From: an uncultured Paracoccaceae bacterium
GTDB taxonomy: Bacteria > Pseudomonadota > Alphaproteobacteria > Rhodobacterales > Rhodobacteraceae
Length of the DNA: 54,626 nucleotides
Assembly: GCA_937864535.1 (NCBI GenBank)
Contig: CALMJS010000024.1
Location: 1-54,626 of the forward strand
Direction: 5' to 3'
Numbering within the stretch: the stretch's first letter is position 1; each line of letters begins with the position of its first letter. A model generated the notes under the pieces. The model had not been told where the DNA came from, did not search any database, and saw only the letters and a list, made by a program, of their open reading frames with translations. The position numbers and the translations under genes were made by a program. Of this stretch, positions 34,963-43,398 are shown piece after piece.

Positions 34963-36324
34963 ATGACTGCGCCCGTGACCCTGCCGCTTTGGCTGTTGAT
35001 CGTAATCCTGCTATTCGCGGCTGTGACCTTTGCGTCGCACTTTCTGTTTCCGTCTGTCCGGTGGTTTTTCCGCAAGCGGATGGAGAGGGCGGTCGCCAAG
35101 CTGAACCGCCGCCTGACCCGTCCCATCGAGCCGTTCAAGCTTGCGCTCCGCTACGACACGATCCAGCGACTGATCTACGATCCCATGGTGGCGCAGGCCG
35201 TGCAAAAGGCATCGCGGACCGACGGAATTCCCGAAAACGTTGCCTTTGAAAAGGCGCGTCGTTTTGCACGCGAAATCGTGCCATCGTTTTCGGCCTCGGT
35301 CTATTTCGGCTTTGGCGCGCGTTTGGCACGTTGGCTGACCCGCAAGATTTATCGCGTGCGACTGGGCGCAGGGGATGTCTCTCCCTTGGACCGGATCGAT
35401 GCCGATGCCTCAGTGGTGTTTGTGATCAACCATCGCAGCAACATGGATTATGTGCTGCTGATGCATCTGATCAGCCGGACCGGTACGGTGTCCTACGCCG
35501 TGGGGGAATGGGCGCGGGTTTGGCCGCTGTCATGGCTGGTTCGGGCGATGGGGGCCTATTTCATCCGGCGTGGCACCAGTGGGCAACTCTATCGTGCGGT
35601 TCTGGCGCGCTATGTGCAAATGACCACCGCCGAGGGCGTGACGCAGGCGTTTTTCCCCGAAGGTCGGCTCAGCGTCACAGGCGCACTGCAAGAGCCGCGC
35701 ATGGGTCTGCTCAGTTATATGGTGCAGGGCTGGCAACCGGGCGGGCGCGACGTGGTGTTTGTGCCGGTCGCCCTGAATTATGATCGCGTCCTCGAAGATA
35801 CGCTGCTGGTCCGTGCCGGTCAAACCGGCGAGAGACGGTTCCGCCCGTCGCTATGGTCTGTCGTCCGTGCGCTACCGCTGTTCTTGTGGCGGGCGGTCCG
35901 GCTGAAGTTTCCGCCCGCGGGCACTGCCTCGGTCGGGTTCGGGGCGACGTTGACGCTATCCGAATTTATGCGCGATGCGCCCGACACCTCGGTCGAGGCG
36001 CTGGGGCAAACGTTGATGGGACGGATCGCGTCGGCCATGCCCTTGGTCGCGGTGCCGATGGTGGCGCGGGCGCTATTGGCAGGGGCGCGGTCGCGGCCTG
36101 ATCTGGAACGCGCCATCGCCAAGGATCTGGCCTATGCCGCCAGCAAAACCCTGCCGCTGCCACGCAGAGATGCGGCCGATCTGGTACAGGATGCGCTGAC
36201 TCTCTTGGCGCAGCGCCGGTTTGTAACTCTCGTGGGGGATAAGGTGGGCGTCGTGCCCGAAGTCGAACCTCTGCTGCTCTATTATGCCGCAACCATTTCT
36301 CATCATTTCGCAGATGCGGCGTGA
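34963..36324 (+). CDS. Glycerol-3-phosphate acyltransferase-like (PlsB-type) acyltransferase
   Basis: 453 residues from MTAPVTLPLW. An N-terminal membrane helix (about 7-26) anchors the protein. The acyltransferase core has N-H-R-S-N-M-D-Y (the H-x4-D catalytic motif) near 150 and FFPEGRLS near 227. The length and long C-terminal region resemble PlsB/GPAT rather than short PlsC proteins. It likely acylates glycerol-3-phosphate or lysophospholipid at the inner membrane. It is alone on its strand between ecm and a lipoprotein gene. Confidence 0.8.
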   Translation: MTAPVTLPLWLLIVILLFAAVTFASHFLFPSVRWFFRKRMERAVAKLNRRLTRPIEPFKLALRYDTIQRLIYDPMVAQAVQKASRTDGIPENVAFEKARRFAREIVPSFSASVYFGFGARLARWLTRKIYRVRLGAGDVSPLDRIDADASVVFVINHRSNMDYVLLMHLISRTGTVSYAVGEWARVWPLSWLVRAMGAYFIRRGTSGQLYRAVLARYVQMTTAEGVTQAFFPEGRLSVTGALQEPRMGLLSYMVQGWQPGGRDVVFVPVALNYDRVLEDTLLVRAGQTGERRFRPSLWSVVRALPLFLWRAVRLKFPPAGTASVGFGATLTLSEFMRDAPDTSVEALGQTLMGRIASAMPLVAVPMVARALLAGARSRPDLERAIAKDLAYAASKTLPLPRRDAADLVQDALTLLAQRRFVTLVGDKVGVVPEVEPLLLYYAATISHHFADAA

Positions 36325-36410
36325 AATAATATTTCCCGAACGTCAATTCTAGGCGTAGCCTCACGGTTGCGTGACCAGCCGAGGCGGTCCGTATTACTGG
36401 AGAAATTGGA

Positions 36411-36764
36411 ATGATGAACTTTAGGATTTTGGCGGTCGCGGCCGTGGTCGGCGCGACTCTGGCTGGCTGTGTCGATACGACGAGCGGGGGCTATGCCGTC
36501 GATAGCTACGATCGCAATGTGACAATCGCGAACCAGACCGGGCGAACGGTCTATCGGTTCTACGGCTCGAACGTCGGTACATCTTCTTGGGAAGAGGACA
36601 TTCTGGGCAGCAACGTACTGGGGCCCTACAGCTCGGTGAACATCAATTTCAATGATGGCACCGGGCATTGCAACTTTGACTTTAAGATCGAGTTCGCGGA
36701 CGGCGGCACCTACACGGATTACGACATCAACGTTTGCCAGATCACGACCTATACGATCCGGTAA
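36411..36764 (+). CDS. Predicted small lipoprotein
   Basis: 117 residues. Signal peptide MMNFRILAVAAVVGATLAGC with lipobox LAGC (Cys20). The mature part has TIANQTGRTVYRFYGSN, similar in style to DUFs of periplasmic beta-sandwich type with a C-terminal tail of two cysteines (GHCNFDF and INVCQI) that may pair. No family can be named. GGAG lies before the ATG. Confidence 0.75.
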   Translation: MMNFRILAVAAVVGATLAGCVDTTSGGYAVDSYDRNVTIANQTGRTVYRFYGSNVGTSSWEEDILGSNVLGPYSSVNINFNDGTGHCNFDFKIEFADGGTYTDYDINVCQITTYTIR

Positions 36765-36929
36765 CGCCTAAAGAATAGGCTTGCGCGAGGCGCTGCATCG
36801 CAGAAGAAAGAAAATTACAAATTTCTACCTTCTGACAATTGCAATGTTTCGCGCAAGATTATATCTCTCCCTTAAGCGCCGATTCTGCGGCGCGGCGAAA
36901 CGCACATTGCATTGCCGATGGAGAGACTG

Positions 36930-38198
36930 ATGGCCCTTGATTATACCGCCCCGAAAAAGGACCTATACGAGATCGGAGAGATCCCGCCTCTGGGTCATGT
37001 TCCCGAAAAGATGTACGCTTGGGCGATCCGTCGTGAACGCCACGGCGATCCGGAAAAGTCGTTTCAGGTCGAGGTCGTCGAGACCCCCAAACTGGACAGC
37101 CACGAGGTTCTGGTTCTGGTGATGGCCGCAGGCGTCAACTATAATGGCATTTGGGCCGGTCTCGGCGTGCCGATTTCGCCCTTCGACGGCCATGGCGCAG
37201 AGTATCACATCGCGGGGTCGGACGCCTCGGGCATCATCTGGGCCGTTGGTGATAAGGTCAAAAATTGGAAGGTTGGCGACGAAGTTGTCATCCACTGCAA
37301 TCAAGACGACGGCGACGACGAAGAGTGCAACGGCGGCGATCCGATGTTTTCGACCTCGCAGCGGATTTGGGGCTATGAAACCCCTGACGGGTCGTTTGCG
37401 CAGTTCACCCGTGTGCAGGCGCAGCAATTGCTGCCGCGTCCCAAGCATCTGACCTGGGAAGAATCCGCCTGTTACACGCTGACCCTCGCGACGGCTTATC
37501 GCATGCTGTTCGGCCATGCGCCGCATGATATCAAACCGGGCCAGCACGTTCTGGTTTGGGGCGCATCGGGCGGTCTGGGGTCGTTTGCGATCCAGCTGGC
37601 CAAGGCTGCGGGCGCCCATGCCATCGGGGTGATCTCTGATGAATCCAAGCGCGATTTCGTTATGGGTCTGGGCGCAAAAGGCGTCATCAACCGCAATGAC
37701 TTCAAATGCTGGGGCCAATTGCCCAAGGTTAACACGCCCGAATACAAAGCCTGGTTCGATGAGGCCCGCCGGTTCGGCAAGGCGATCTGGGAATTCACCG
37801 GCAAGGGCAAGAACGTCGATATGGTGTTCGAACATCCCGGGGAGGCCACGTTCCCGGTATCGTCCTTCGTCTGTAAAAAGGGCGGCATGGTCGTGATCTG
37901 CGCCGGGACCTCGGGCTTTAACTGTACGTTCGACGTGCGCTACGTCTGGATGCACCAAAAGCGTTTGCAGGGCTCGCACTTTGCCCACCTCAAGCAGGCC
38001 GCCGCGGCCAACCGCCTGATGTGTGAGGGCAAAATTGATCCCTGCATGTCAGAGGTCTTAGGCTGGGGTGAAATCCCCGCCGCGCATACCAAAATGCTCC
38101 GGAACCTGCATAAACCCGGCAATATGGCGGTTCTGGTTCAGGCGCAAACGACCGGCCTGAAGACCTTTGAAGAGGTTCTCGCACGGTCGGGCCAATAG
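36930..38198 (+). CDS. ccr: Crotonyl-CoA carboxylase/reductase
   Basis: 422 residues from ATG 36930, with GGAGAG a few bases upstream; an earlier in-frame ATG would lie within that ribosome site. A medium-chain reductase with the Ccr insert: HIAGSDASGIIWAVGD, HCNQDDGDDEECNGGDPMFSTSQRIWGYE, and the NADP fold VWGASGGLGSFAIQLAKAAG. It reductively carboxylates crotonyl-CoA to ethylmalonyl-CoA, the defining step of the ethylmalonyl-CoA pathway. A strong terminator follows. Confidence 0.97.
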   Translation: MALDYTAPKKDLYEIGEIPPLGHVPEKMYAWAIRRERHGDPEKSFQVEVVETPKLDSHEVLVLVMAAGVNYNGIWAGLGVPISPFDGHGAEYHIAGSDASGIIWAVGDKVKNWKVGDEVVIHCNQDDGDDEECNGGDPMFSTSQRIWGYETPDGSFAQFTRVQAQQLLPRPKHLTWEESACYTLTLATAYRMLFGHAPHDIKPGQHVLVWGASGGLGSFAIQLAKAAGAHAIGVISDESKRDFVMGLGAKGVINRNDFKCWGQLPKVNTPEYKAWFDEARRFGKAIWEFTGKGKNVDMVFEHPGEATFPVSSFVCKKGGMVVICAGTSGFNCTFDVRYVWMHQKRLQGSHFAHLKQAAAANRLMCEGKIDPCMSEVLGWGEIPAAHTKMLRNLHKPGNMAVLVQAQTTGLKTFEEVLARSGQ

Positions 38199-38223
38199 GG
38201 CGCGATTCGTTGACGTAGTGATG

Positions 38224-38251
38224 ACGCCGGCCCATAGCGGGTCGGCGTTTT
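38224..38251 (+). terminator. Terminator after ccr
   Basis: Ten-base-pair stem with one G-U pair (38224-38233 with 38239-38248), loop ATAGC, then a T-rich run. Confidence 0.8.
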
Positions 38252-38361
38252 CGTTTTAGCCGCCAAAAATTGCAATGACTTAGGATTTTACCCCTTCACC
38301 ATTTTGGGGGAGGGCAAAGCGGTGAATAATTTGTTCAGATTTGCCGTGTTACGATGGGTCG

Positions 38362-38377
38362 TTAAGATTCCGTTAAC
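38362..38377 (+). promoter_or_regulatory. Perfect CtrA box TTAA-N7-TTAAC
   Basis: TTAAGATTCCGTTAAC matches the alphaproteobacterial CtrA consensus without mismatch. It lies 22 bases before the start of the small ORF that leads the luxR-luxI locus, overlapping the expected promoter. Confidence 0.7.
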
Positions 38378-38398
38378 CATTTGTGGACGAGGCTGTCG

Positions 38399-38614
38399 AT
38401 GAAAGACACGTGGATTATTGACGTCCTGGGGGATCTTCGCACTTTTGCTCAGCTCAATGGGCTCAACCATCTCGCGGATGAGTTGGACCGGACGGCACAG
38501 GTTGCGCGGATTGAACTGGCGGCGCAAATCGGGGCGACATCGTCGATGTCGATGGTGAATGGCGCGGGAACTGGAGACACTTCTTGGTCAGCTGCAGCTG
38601 GCAGGCAATCTTGA
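38399..38614 (+). CDS. Small conserved protein preceding luxR
   Basis: 71 residues from MKDTWIIDVLGDLRTFAQLNGLNHLADELDRTAQV, a helical segment I have seen in short proteins encoded upstream of roseobacter LuxR/LuxI pairs. The C-terminus is low-complexity and overlaps the LuxR start by 56 bases. No known domain. It could influence LuxR translation through the overlap or act as a small regulator; both are speculation. Confidence 0.6.
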   Translation: MKDTWIIDVLGDLRTFAQLNGLNHLADELDRTAQVARIELAAQIGATSSMSMVNGAGTGDTSWSAAAGRQS

Positions 38615-39329
38615 GGATATTCAAAACCTTATCGTAGATCTGCGGAACTACTTCGGTGTTGATCACGCCGTTTATCATTGGGTGAGTTCCGATGGTGAAC
38701 AATATGGCTGCGGCACATACCCGACGGAATGGGTGCAGCACTATGTCGACCACGATTATATTCGCATCGACCCTGTGGTTCTGGGATGTTTCCAACGGTT
38801 TCATCCGGTAGATTGGAAACGGCTGGACTGGTCGTCCAAACCGGCCAGGCATCTGCGGCAAGAGGCACAGCGGTTTGGCATCGGCAATCAGGGGCTTTCG
38901 GTGCCCATCCGCGGGCCGAATGGCCAATTCGCATTGTTCACGCTGTCCCATCATTGCGACGATGCCGAATGGTCGGTCTTGATGGACATGCATCAGCGGG
39001 ATCTGATCGTTATTGCCCACTATTTTAATCAAAAGGCACTGGAAATTGCCGCTGGCCGGGCGCCAGAGCCGACCAAGCCGCTCTCTCCCAGAGAGATCGA
39101 TGCCCTCACCTATCTGGCGATGGGATATGGTCGCGGTCAGGTCGCTGATCTGCTGTCGATCAGCGAGCACACCTTACGGGTCTATATCGAAAGTGCGCGT
39201 TTCAAACTGGGGGCCGCCAATACAACCCATGCCGTCGCTCGGGCGTTGAGCGAGGGGTTGATTATCGTCGGGGCCGCCGCGCGGGGATCGCTGGGGGATT
39301 GGCCGGGAAAACGGCAAACTGCGGACTAA
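38559..39329 (+). CDS. LuxR family regulator with autoinducer-binding domain
   Basis: 256 residues. N-terminal autoinducer-binding domain: YHWVSSDGEQYGCGTYPTEWVQHYVDHDYIRIDPVV, with the conserved Tyr, Trp and Asp of AHL sensors. C-terminal GerE helix-turn-helix: LSPREIDALTYLAMGYGRGQVADLLSISEHTLRVYI. It would bind an acyl-homoserine lactone and DNA. The LuxI gene begins 72 bases downstream. I could not find a clear lux box in the intergenic regions. Confidence 0.92.
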   Translation: MARELETLLGQLQLAGNLEDIQNLIVDLRNYFGVDHAVYHWVSSDGEQYGCGTYPTEWVQHYVDHDYIRIDPVVLGCFQRFHPVDWKRLDWSSKPARHLRQEAQRFGIGNQGLSVPIRGPNGQFALFTLSHHCDDAEWSVLMDMHQRDLIVIAHYFNQKALEIAAGRAPEPTKPLSPREIDALTYLAMGYGRGQVADLLSISEHTLRVYIESARFKLGAANTTHAVARALSEGLIIVGAAARGSLGDWPGKRQTAD

Positions 39330-39401
39330 CGTGCGGTACATAAGGAGAACATTAACCGGTGTCGGTCATGCTGCGACTCAGGAACAGTCAAGGGATGATC
39401 C

Positions 39402-40034
39402 ATGCTGCGCTATCTTTATGCTTCTGAACTCGCGCTCTTTCCGCGCTTGCAGGCGTCTATGTTTCGCGATCGGGCCGAGCAATTTCAAAAACGGTTGCGT
39501 TGGGCGGTGACGGTTGATGACCGTGGCTGGGAACGGGACGAATACGACGATCTGGATCCGCTCTATGTGATCTGGGAACGACCGGATGGCAGCCATGGCG
39601 GATCGATGCGATTTCTGCCGACAACCGGCAGGACGATGGTCAATGAACACTTCCTGACGCTTCTTGATGGGGTAGAGGTGCGGAGCCCGCTGATATGGGA
39701 ATGTACCCGGTTCTGTCTGACGCCAGAGGCTGACTCCCGGGTCGCGGCAGGCTTGATGCTTGGCGGCGGAGAACTGATGCGCGCATTTGGCCTTCGGCAT
39801 TTTGTCGGCGTGTTCGATGCACGCATGGTCCGCATCTATCGGATGATCGGTTCTTCGCCCGAGGTTCTGGGGAGCAGTGGCGATGGCAAGGAAACCATCA
39901 GCGTCGGTCTGTGGGACTATAGCCCGGTGGCGCGTGCGCGGGTCATGGCGAGGGCACAAATTTCCTCCGAGATGTCAGAGGCTTGGTTCGAACAGTCGTT
40001 CGGATATCGGCCTGAATTGCGAATGACTGCCTGA
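39402..40034 (+). CDS. Acyl-homoserine-lactone synthase (LuxI type)
   Basis: 210 residues with the LuxI core: a pattern R-L-R-W near residue 31-34, ERDEYDDLDPLYVIW, the SAM/ACP motif GGSMRFLPTTGRTM, and E-C-T-R-F. It makes an acyl-homoserine lactone from SAM and acyl-ACP and releases methylthioadenosine. Chain length cannot be read from sequence. Companion of the LuxR gene just upstream. Confidence 0.93.
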   Translation: MLRYLYASELALFPRLQASMFRDRAEQFQKRLRWAVTVDDRGWERDEYDDLDPLYVIWERPDGSHGGSMRFLPTTGRTMVNEHFLTLLDGVEVRSPLIWECTRFCLTPEADSRVAAGLMLGGGELMRAFGLRHFVGVFDARMVRIYRMIGSSPEVLGSSGDGKETISVGLWDYSPVARARVMARAQISSEMSEAWFEQSFGYRPELRMTA

Positions 40035-40075
40035 CGGCTCTGGCACAGTCAGCGCAGGACGGGTAGGGTCCTGCC

Positions 40076-41608
40076 ATGACATCCGCCGCACTTACATTTT
40101 CAGACGATCAGGCCGCAGCCTGGGACGCTATTGCTGACCTTTTGGCAGAGGCAGGCGTCAACTTGACCGATACGCTTTTGACCCCGAGCGTTAGCGATGT
40201 TTCGGCGGTCGTTGCGGTGATCGGCAAGGCAGGATCAGGCAAGACCTTGCTACTCGCGGAAATGACCAAAGCCCTCAAGGAAGCCGGGATCACCATCATT
40301 TCGGGCGATTGGGAAGGAAAAAAGCGTAAGGATCGTAGAACCTTGGCCGTATTGGCCCCCACGAACAAGGCCGCTGCCGTCTTGCGAAATCGCGGCGTGC
40401 CGGCAACTACAATTCACCGCATCCTGTATACGCCGGTTTACGATCCGCAGTTTGAGTTGATCGCGGAATGGCTCGCGGGCGAGGCCGAACGGCCCGCTGC
40501 GGGGACGTTAACCGATGTGGCCCTAGATCGGGCCTATGCGTCCTATCAGGTTAATGCCTCGATCCCTGCGGCCCTTGCGGCGGCGGGCCTCAGGGGGTCG
40601 GATTTCATCACGGGCTGGAAACGACGGGAAGAGCCTCTCGATATCGGATTCATCGACGAGAGTTCGATGTTGGACCAGCGCCAGTTGGACGATCTCAAGG
40701 AGATTTTTCCGACGCTGGTGTTGTTTGGCGACCCTGCGCAATTGCCCCCTGTTCAGGGCGTAGGCGGTATGGTGTTCGAACAGCTGCCAGAGGCGAACAA
40801 GCTGATCCTGAATCGGATTCACCGCCAAGACGCCGACAACCCGATTTTGGATCTGGCCCACGCCTTGGCGGATCCCTATGTCGATTTCTATGCATTCGAA
40901 CGTCTGGTGGAAGAAGCCTCCAAAAGGGATGAGCGGGTCGTCTGGGCCCAGCGGGTCGAGGCAGAGTTGATGGCGCGCTCCCCCGCTTTGGTCTGGCGAA
41001 ATGCGACCCGGATTCGGCTGATCCATGCATTTCGGGCGGCATTTGATGCGCCAGCGGACCAACTGATACCGGGTGAGCCGCTGATTTGTGACGGCATCGA
41101 ATTGCCGATGAAACACCGGAAAAAGCGTCTCGACCTCGAGGCGAGAGGGCTGATCAAAGGCGCGCAGGTCATCTACAGAGGCCCCGGTAACCGGCCGGGC
41201 TTTTCCCGACTTTGGGTGATGGGCGCAGAAGAACCGCAATTGAGCGCCGCAAGTATCGTGAAAATCGAAAAAGAGGGCGAGCAAGAGCCGTTCATCCCCT
41301 ATGCCGCGCGCATGGGGGCCACGTTCTTGCACGGGGCCGCGGTTACCATCCACAAGGCGCAAGGCAGCCAATGGGATACCGTTCAGGTTTTTGCGCCCGA
41401 TATTTATGCTGCCGCGCAAATGGGACGCAATGAGGCGGGGCAACCGCTTTGGAAACGGCTCGCCTATGTCGCGATTACCCGCGCCGAACGGGAACTGCGC
41501 TGGGTGGTTCGCAATCGGCTAGGACGCCCCTCCGCACCGCTCGGGATTGAGGATCTGGTCGCGCCGGCGGCAGAGTTGCGCCTGAGCGCCCTGGAGGCCG
41601 AAGATTAA
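40076..41608 (+). CDS. RecD-like ATP-dependent helicase (AAA_30 family)
   Basis: 510 residues. Walker A GKAGSGKT (50-57); Walker B in LDIGFIDESSML; motif III VLFGDPAQLPPV; the C-terminal UvrD_C_2 region VTIHKAQGSQWDTVQVF and YVAITRAERELRW. It is a superfamily 1 DNA helicase without the RecBC-binding parts of RecD, so probably a stand-alone RecD2-type repair helicase. It shares 4 bases (TTAA) of its stop with the convergent next gene. Confidence 0.88.
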   Translation: MTSAALTFSDDQAAAWDAIADLLAEAGVNLTDTLLTPSVSDVSAVVAVIGKAGSGKTLLLAEMTKALKEAGITIISGDWEGKKRKDRRTLAVLAPTNKAAAVLRNRGVPATTIHRILYTPVYDPQFELIAEWLAGEAERPAAGTLTDVALDRAYASYQVNASIPAALAAAGLRGSDFITGWKRREEPLDIGFIDESSMLDQRQLDDLKEIFPTLVLFGDPAQLPPVQGVGGMVFEQLPEANKLILNRIHRQDADNPILDLAHALADPYVDFYAFERLVEEASKRDERVVWAQRVEAELMARSPALVWRNATRIRLIHAFRAAFDAPADQLIPGEPLICDGIELPMKHRKKRLDLEARGLIKGAQVIYRGPGNRPGFSRLWVMGAEEPQLSAASIVKIEKEGEQEPFIPYAARMGATFLHGAAVTIHKAQGSQWDTVQVFAPDIYAAAQMGRNEAGQPLWKRLAYVAITRAERELRWVVRNRLGRPSAPLGIEDLVAPAAELRLSALEAED

Positions 41609-42363
41609 CGGCGGAGCGCCGCAAACGCGGCATTAGCAGCCCAGCCGGCCACAACCGCAATCACCAAAGAAAGCAGACCATAGAGGGCGGCGTAGCTCTG
41701 GCTGAGATTGTACAGCCAGCGTTCGATCCCGACCTTGAACACGGGAATGATCGTGTCGAAATGATCGACAACCTGCCCGTTGCGGGTCAGGAAAATTCGC
41801 GTGCGATAATTGCCCTCGGTCAAATTCGACGGAAGGCTGATCGAGGTATGGAATAGGGTATCTTGGTCAATTATAACCGCATTTTCAATGACTTGAAAAA
41901 GTCTGTTGCGCTCTTTCAACCGGATAAAGGCCTCTGTAAACTCGTTGCTGTCAAAGGCGGTCTGCCCCTCGGCGCGCACAATCCGATCTGCCGACACCGC
42001 ATGTTGATAGTTTTCGAGGGGTAGGAGCACTTCGTCCAAGGGGGCAGAGGTCGCCACAGCGTAAAAACTGGGCGCGATATCCATATTTACGGTTTCACTA
42101 TTCACCCACAGCCCCGCCACACGTTCCTTGCGGCGGACCGCGGCCGGCGCATTGGGCCCCGCGACAGCAATGATGACCCCCAATTCAGAGTTCGCCGGAG
42201 CAGGCGTTTCGCGGCGGATCGCCCCGAAGATGAGGATTTCCGAACCGGTAAAGCTCGCGGTGATTGCGACCTCGTCCTGTGACAGGCCAAGCACGATCGA
42301 CTCTTGGGCCTTGGCCGTCAGTCCCAGGGTCAAAAAGACCAGCAGGCACAATAGATGGATCAC
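41605..42363 (-). CDS. TIGR02186 family transmembrane protein
   Basis: 252 residues from GTG 42363, overlapping the TSUP gene's stop by 4 bases (GTGA). N-terminal signal peptide ending near KAQES, a periplasmic beta-rich domain, and one C-terminal transmembrane helix (about 218-245). It matches the TIGR02186 family, which is often encoded beside TSUP permeases in Rhodobacterales. Function unknown; the coupling implies a shared role, perhaps as a periplasmic partner of the transporter. Confidence 0.78.
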   Translation of the reverse strand: MIHLLCLLVFLTLGLTAKAQESIVLGLSQDEVAITASFTGSEILIFGAIRRETPAPANSELGVIIAVAGPNAPAAVRRKERVAGLWVNSETVNMDIAPSFYAVATSAPLDEVLLPLENYQHAVSADRIVRAEGQTAFDSNEFTEAFIRLKERNRLFQVIENAVIIDQDTLFHTSISLPSNLTEGNYRTRIFLTRNGQVVDHFDTIIPVFKVGIERWLYNLSQSYAALYGLLSLVIAVVAGWAANAAFAALRR

Positions 42364-43265
42364 ATCAAATCCCCCAGTGAAAACAGTTCCCCCGGCCTCA
42401 GCAGCAGGTCCGCCGCGAGCTTGAGGCACACGGCCAGCACCAAGCCCGCCAAAAGAATGCGCAACTGCTCGGCCTTCATGCGGGTGCCGATGCGGGTGCC
42501 GAACTGGGCGCCGATGACGCCGCCAATCAGCAAGAGCATCGCCAGTACGATATCAACCGTATGATTGGTGATCGCGTGCATCATCGTGGTAAATGCGGCG
42601 ACAAAAATGATCTGGAACAACGAGGTGCCGATCACAACCTTGGTCGGCATGCCCAGCAGATAGATCATCGCAGGCACCATGATAAAGCCGCCGCCGACGC
42701 CCATGATTGCCCCCAGCACCCCAACGGACATCCCGACGAGGATTGGTGGAATGATCGAGATATAGAGGCCTGAGACGCGGAATTTCACCTTGAGCGGCAG
42801 ATTGTGGACCCAGTTGTGCCGCCGTCGTTTAGGCGGAGCCGACTTGGACCGGGTGAGGGCGCGCAGGCTCTCCACCATCATCAGGCCGCCGACAATGCCC
42901 AGAAACACCACGTAGCACAGGTTGACCAATAGATCGACCTGCCCCAGTGATTTCAAGAGGTTAAATATCTGGACCCCAATAGCGGACCCCACCAAACCGC
43001 CGATCAACAGGACCGAGCCCATCCAGTAATCGACGCCGCGCCGTTTGATATGGCCCAAGAGCGCCGAGACCGACGAGGCGACGATCTGGTTGGCCGATGT
43101 TGCCACCGCAACCGCTGGCGGAATGCCGACAAAGAACAACAGCGGGGTGATCAGAAACCCGCCGCCGACGCCGAACATGCCCGAGAGCACGCCCACGAGC
43201 CCGCCAATGCCCAAGAGCAGGTAGGCGTTCACTGAAATTTCCGCAATCGGTAGGTAGATCTGCAT
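42360..43265 (-). CDS. TSUP family (TauE/SafE) permease
   Basis: 301 residues with about eight helices and the family repeats GVLSGMFGVGGGFLITPLLFFVGIP and LGAIMGVGGGFIMVPAMIYLLGMP. TSUP proteins export or import sulfite, sulfonates and small organosulfur anions, or other anions. Substrate unknown here. Coupled to the TIGR02186 gene. Confidence 0.9.
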   Translation of the reverse strand: MQIYLPIAEISVNAYLLLGIGGLVGVLSGMFGVGGGFLITPLLFFVGIPPAVAVATSANQIVASSVSALLGHIKRRGVDYWMGSVLLIGGLVGSAIGVQIFNLLKSLGQVDLLVNLCYVVFLGIVGGLMMVESLRALTRSKSAPPKRRRHNWVHNLPLKVKFRVSGLYISIIPPILVGMSVGVLGAIMGVGGGFIMVPAMIYLLGMPTKVVIGTSLFQIIFVAAFTTMMHAITNHTVDIVLAMLLLIGGVIGAQFGTRIGTRMKAEQLRILLAGLVLAVCLKLAADLLLRPGELFSLGDLM

Positions 43266-43398
43266 CGGTGCGCCGGGGCATAGGGACCGTTTGCCCTAGG
43301 TGACGCAGTTTCTGCTACAGTGTCAAACCCAACACGCCGGTTTTGAGGTGTTTTCCGACCAAGTTGTTGTGGCCACCCGGTTTCGGGCGGCCAATCGA

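Noticed and set aside
38199-39401. Lux box near the luxR/luxI genes.
   Set aside because: No clear 20-base palindrome of the CTG-N10-CAG type was found. GGCAAA-N23-TTTGCC (about 38313-38347) is too widely spaced to count.
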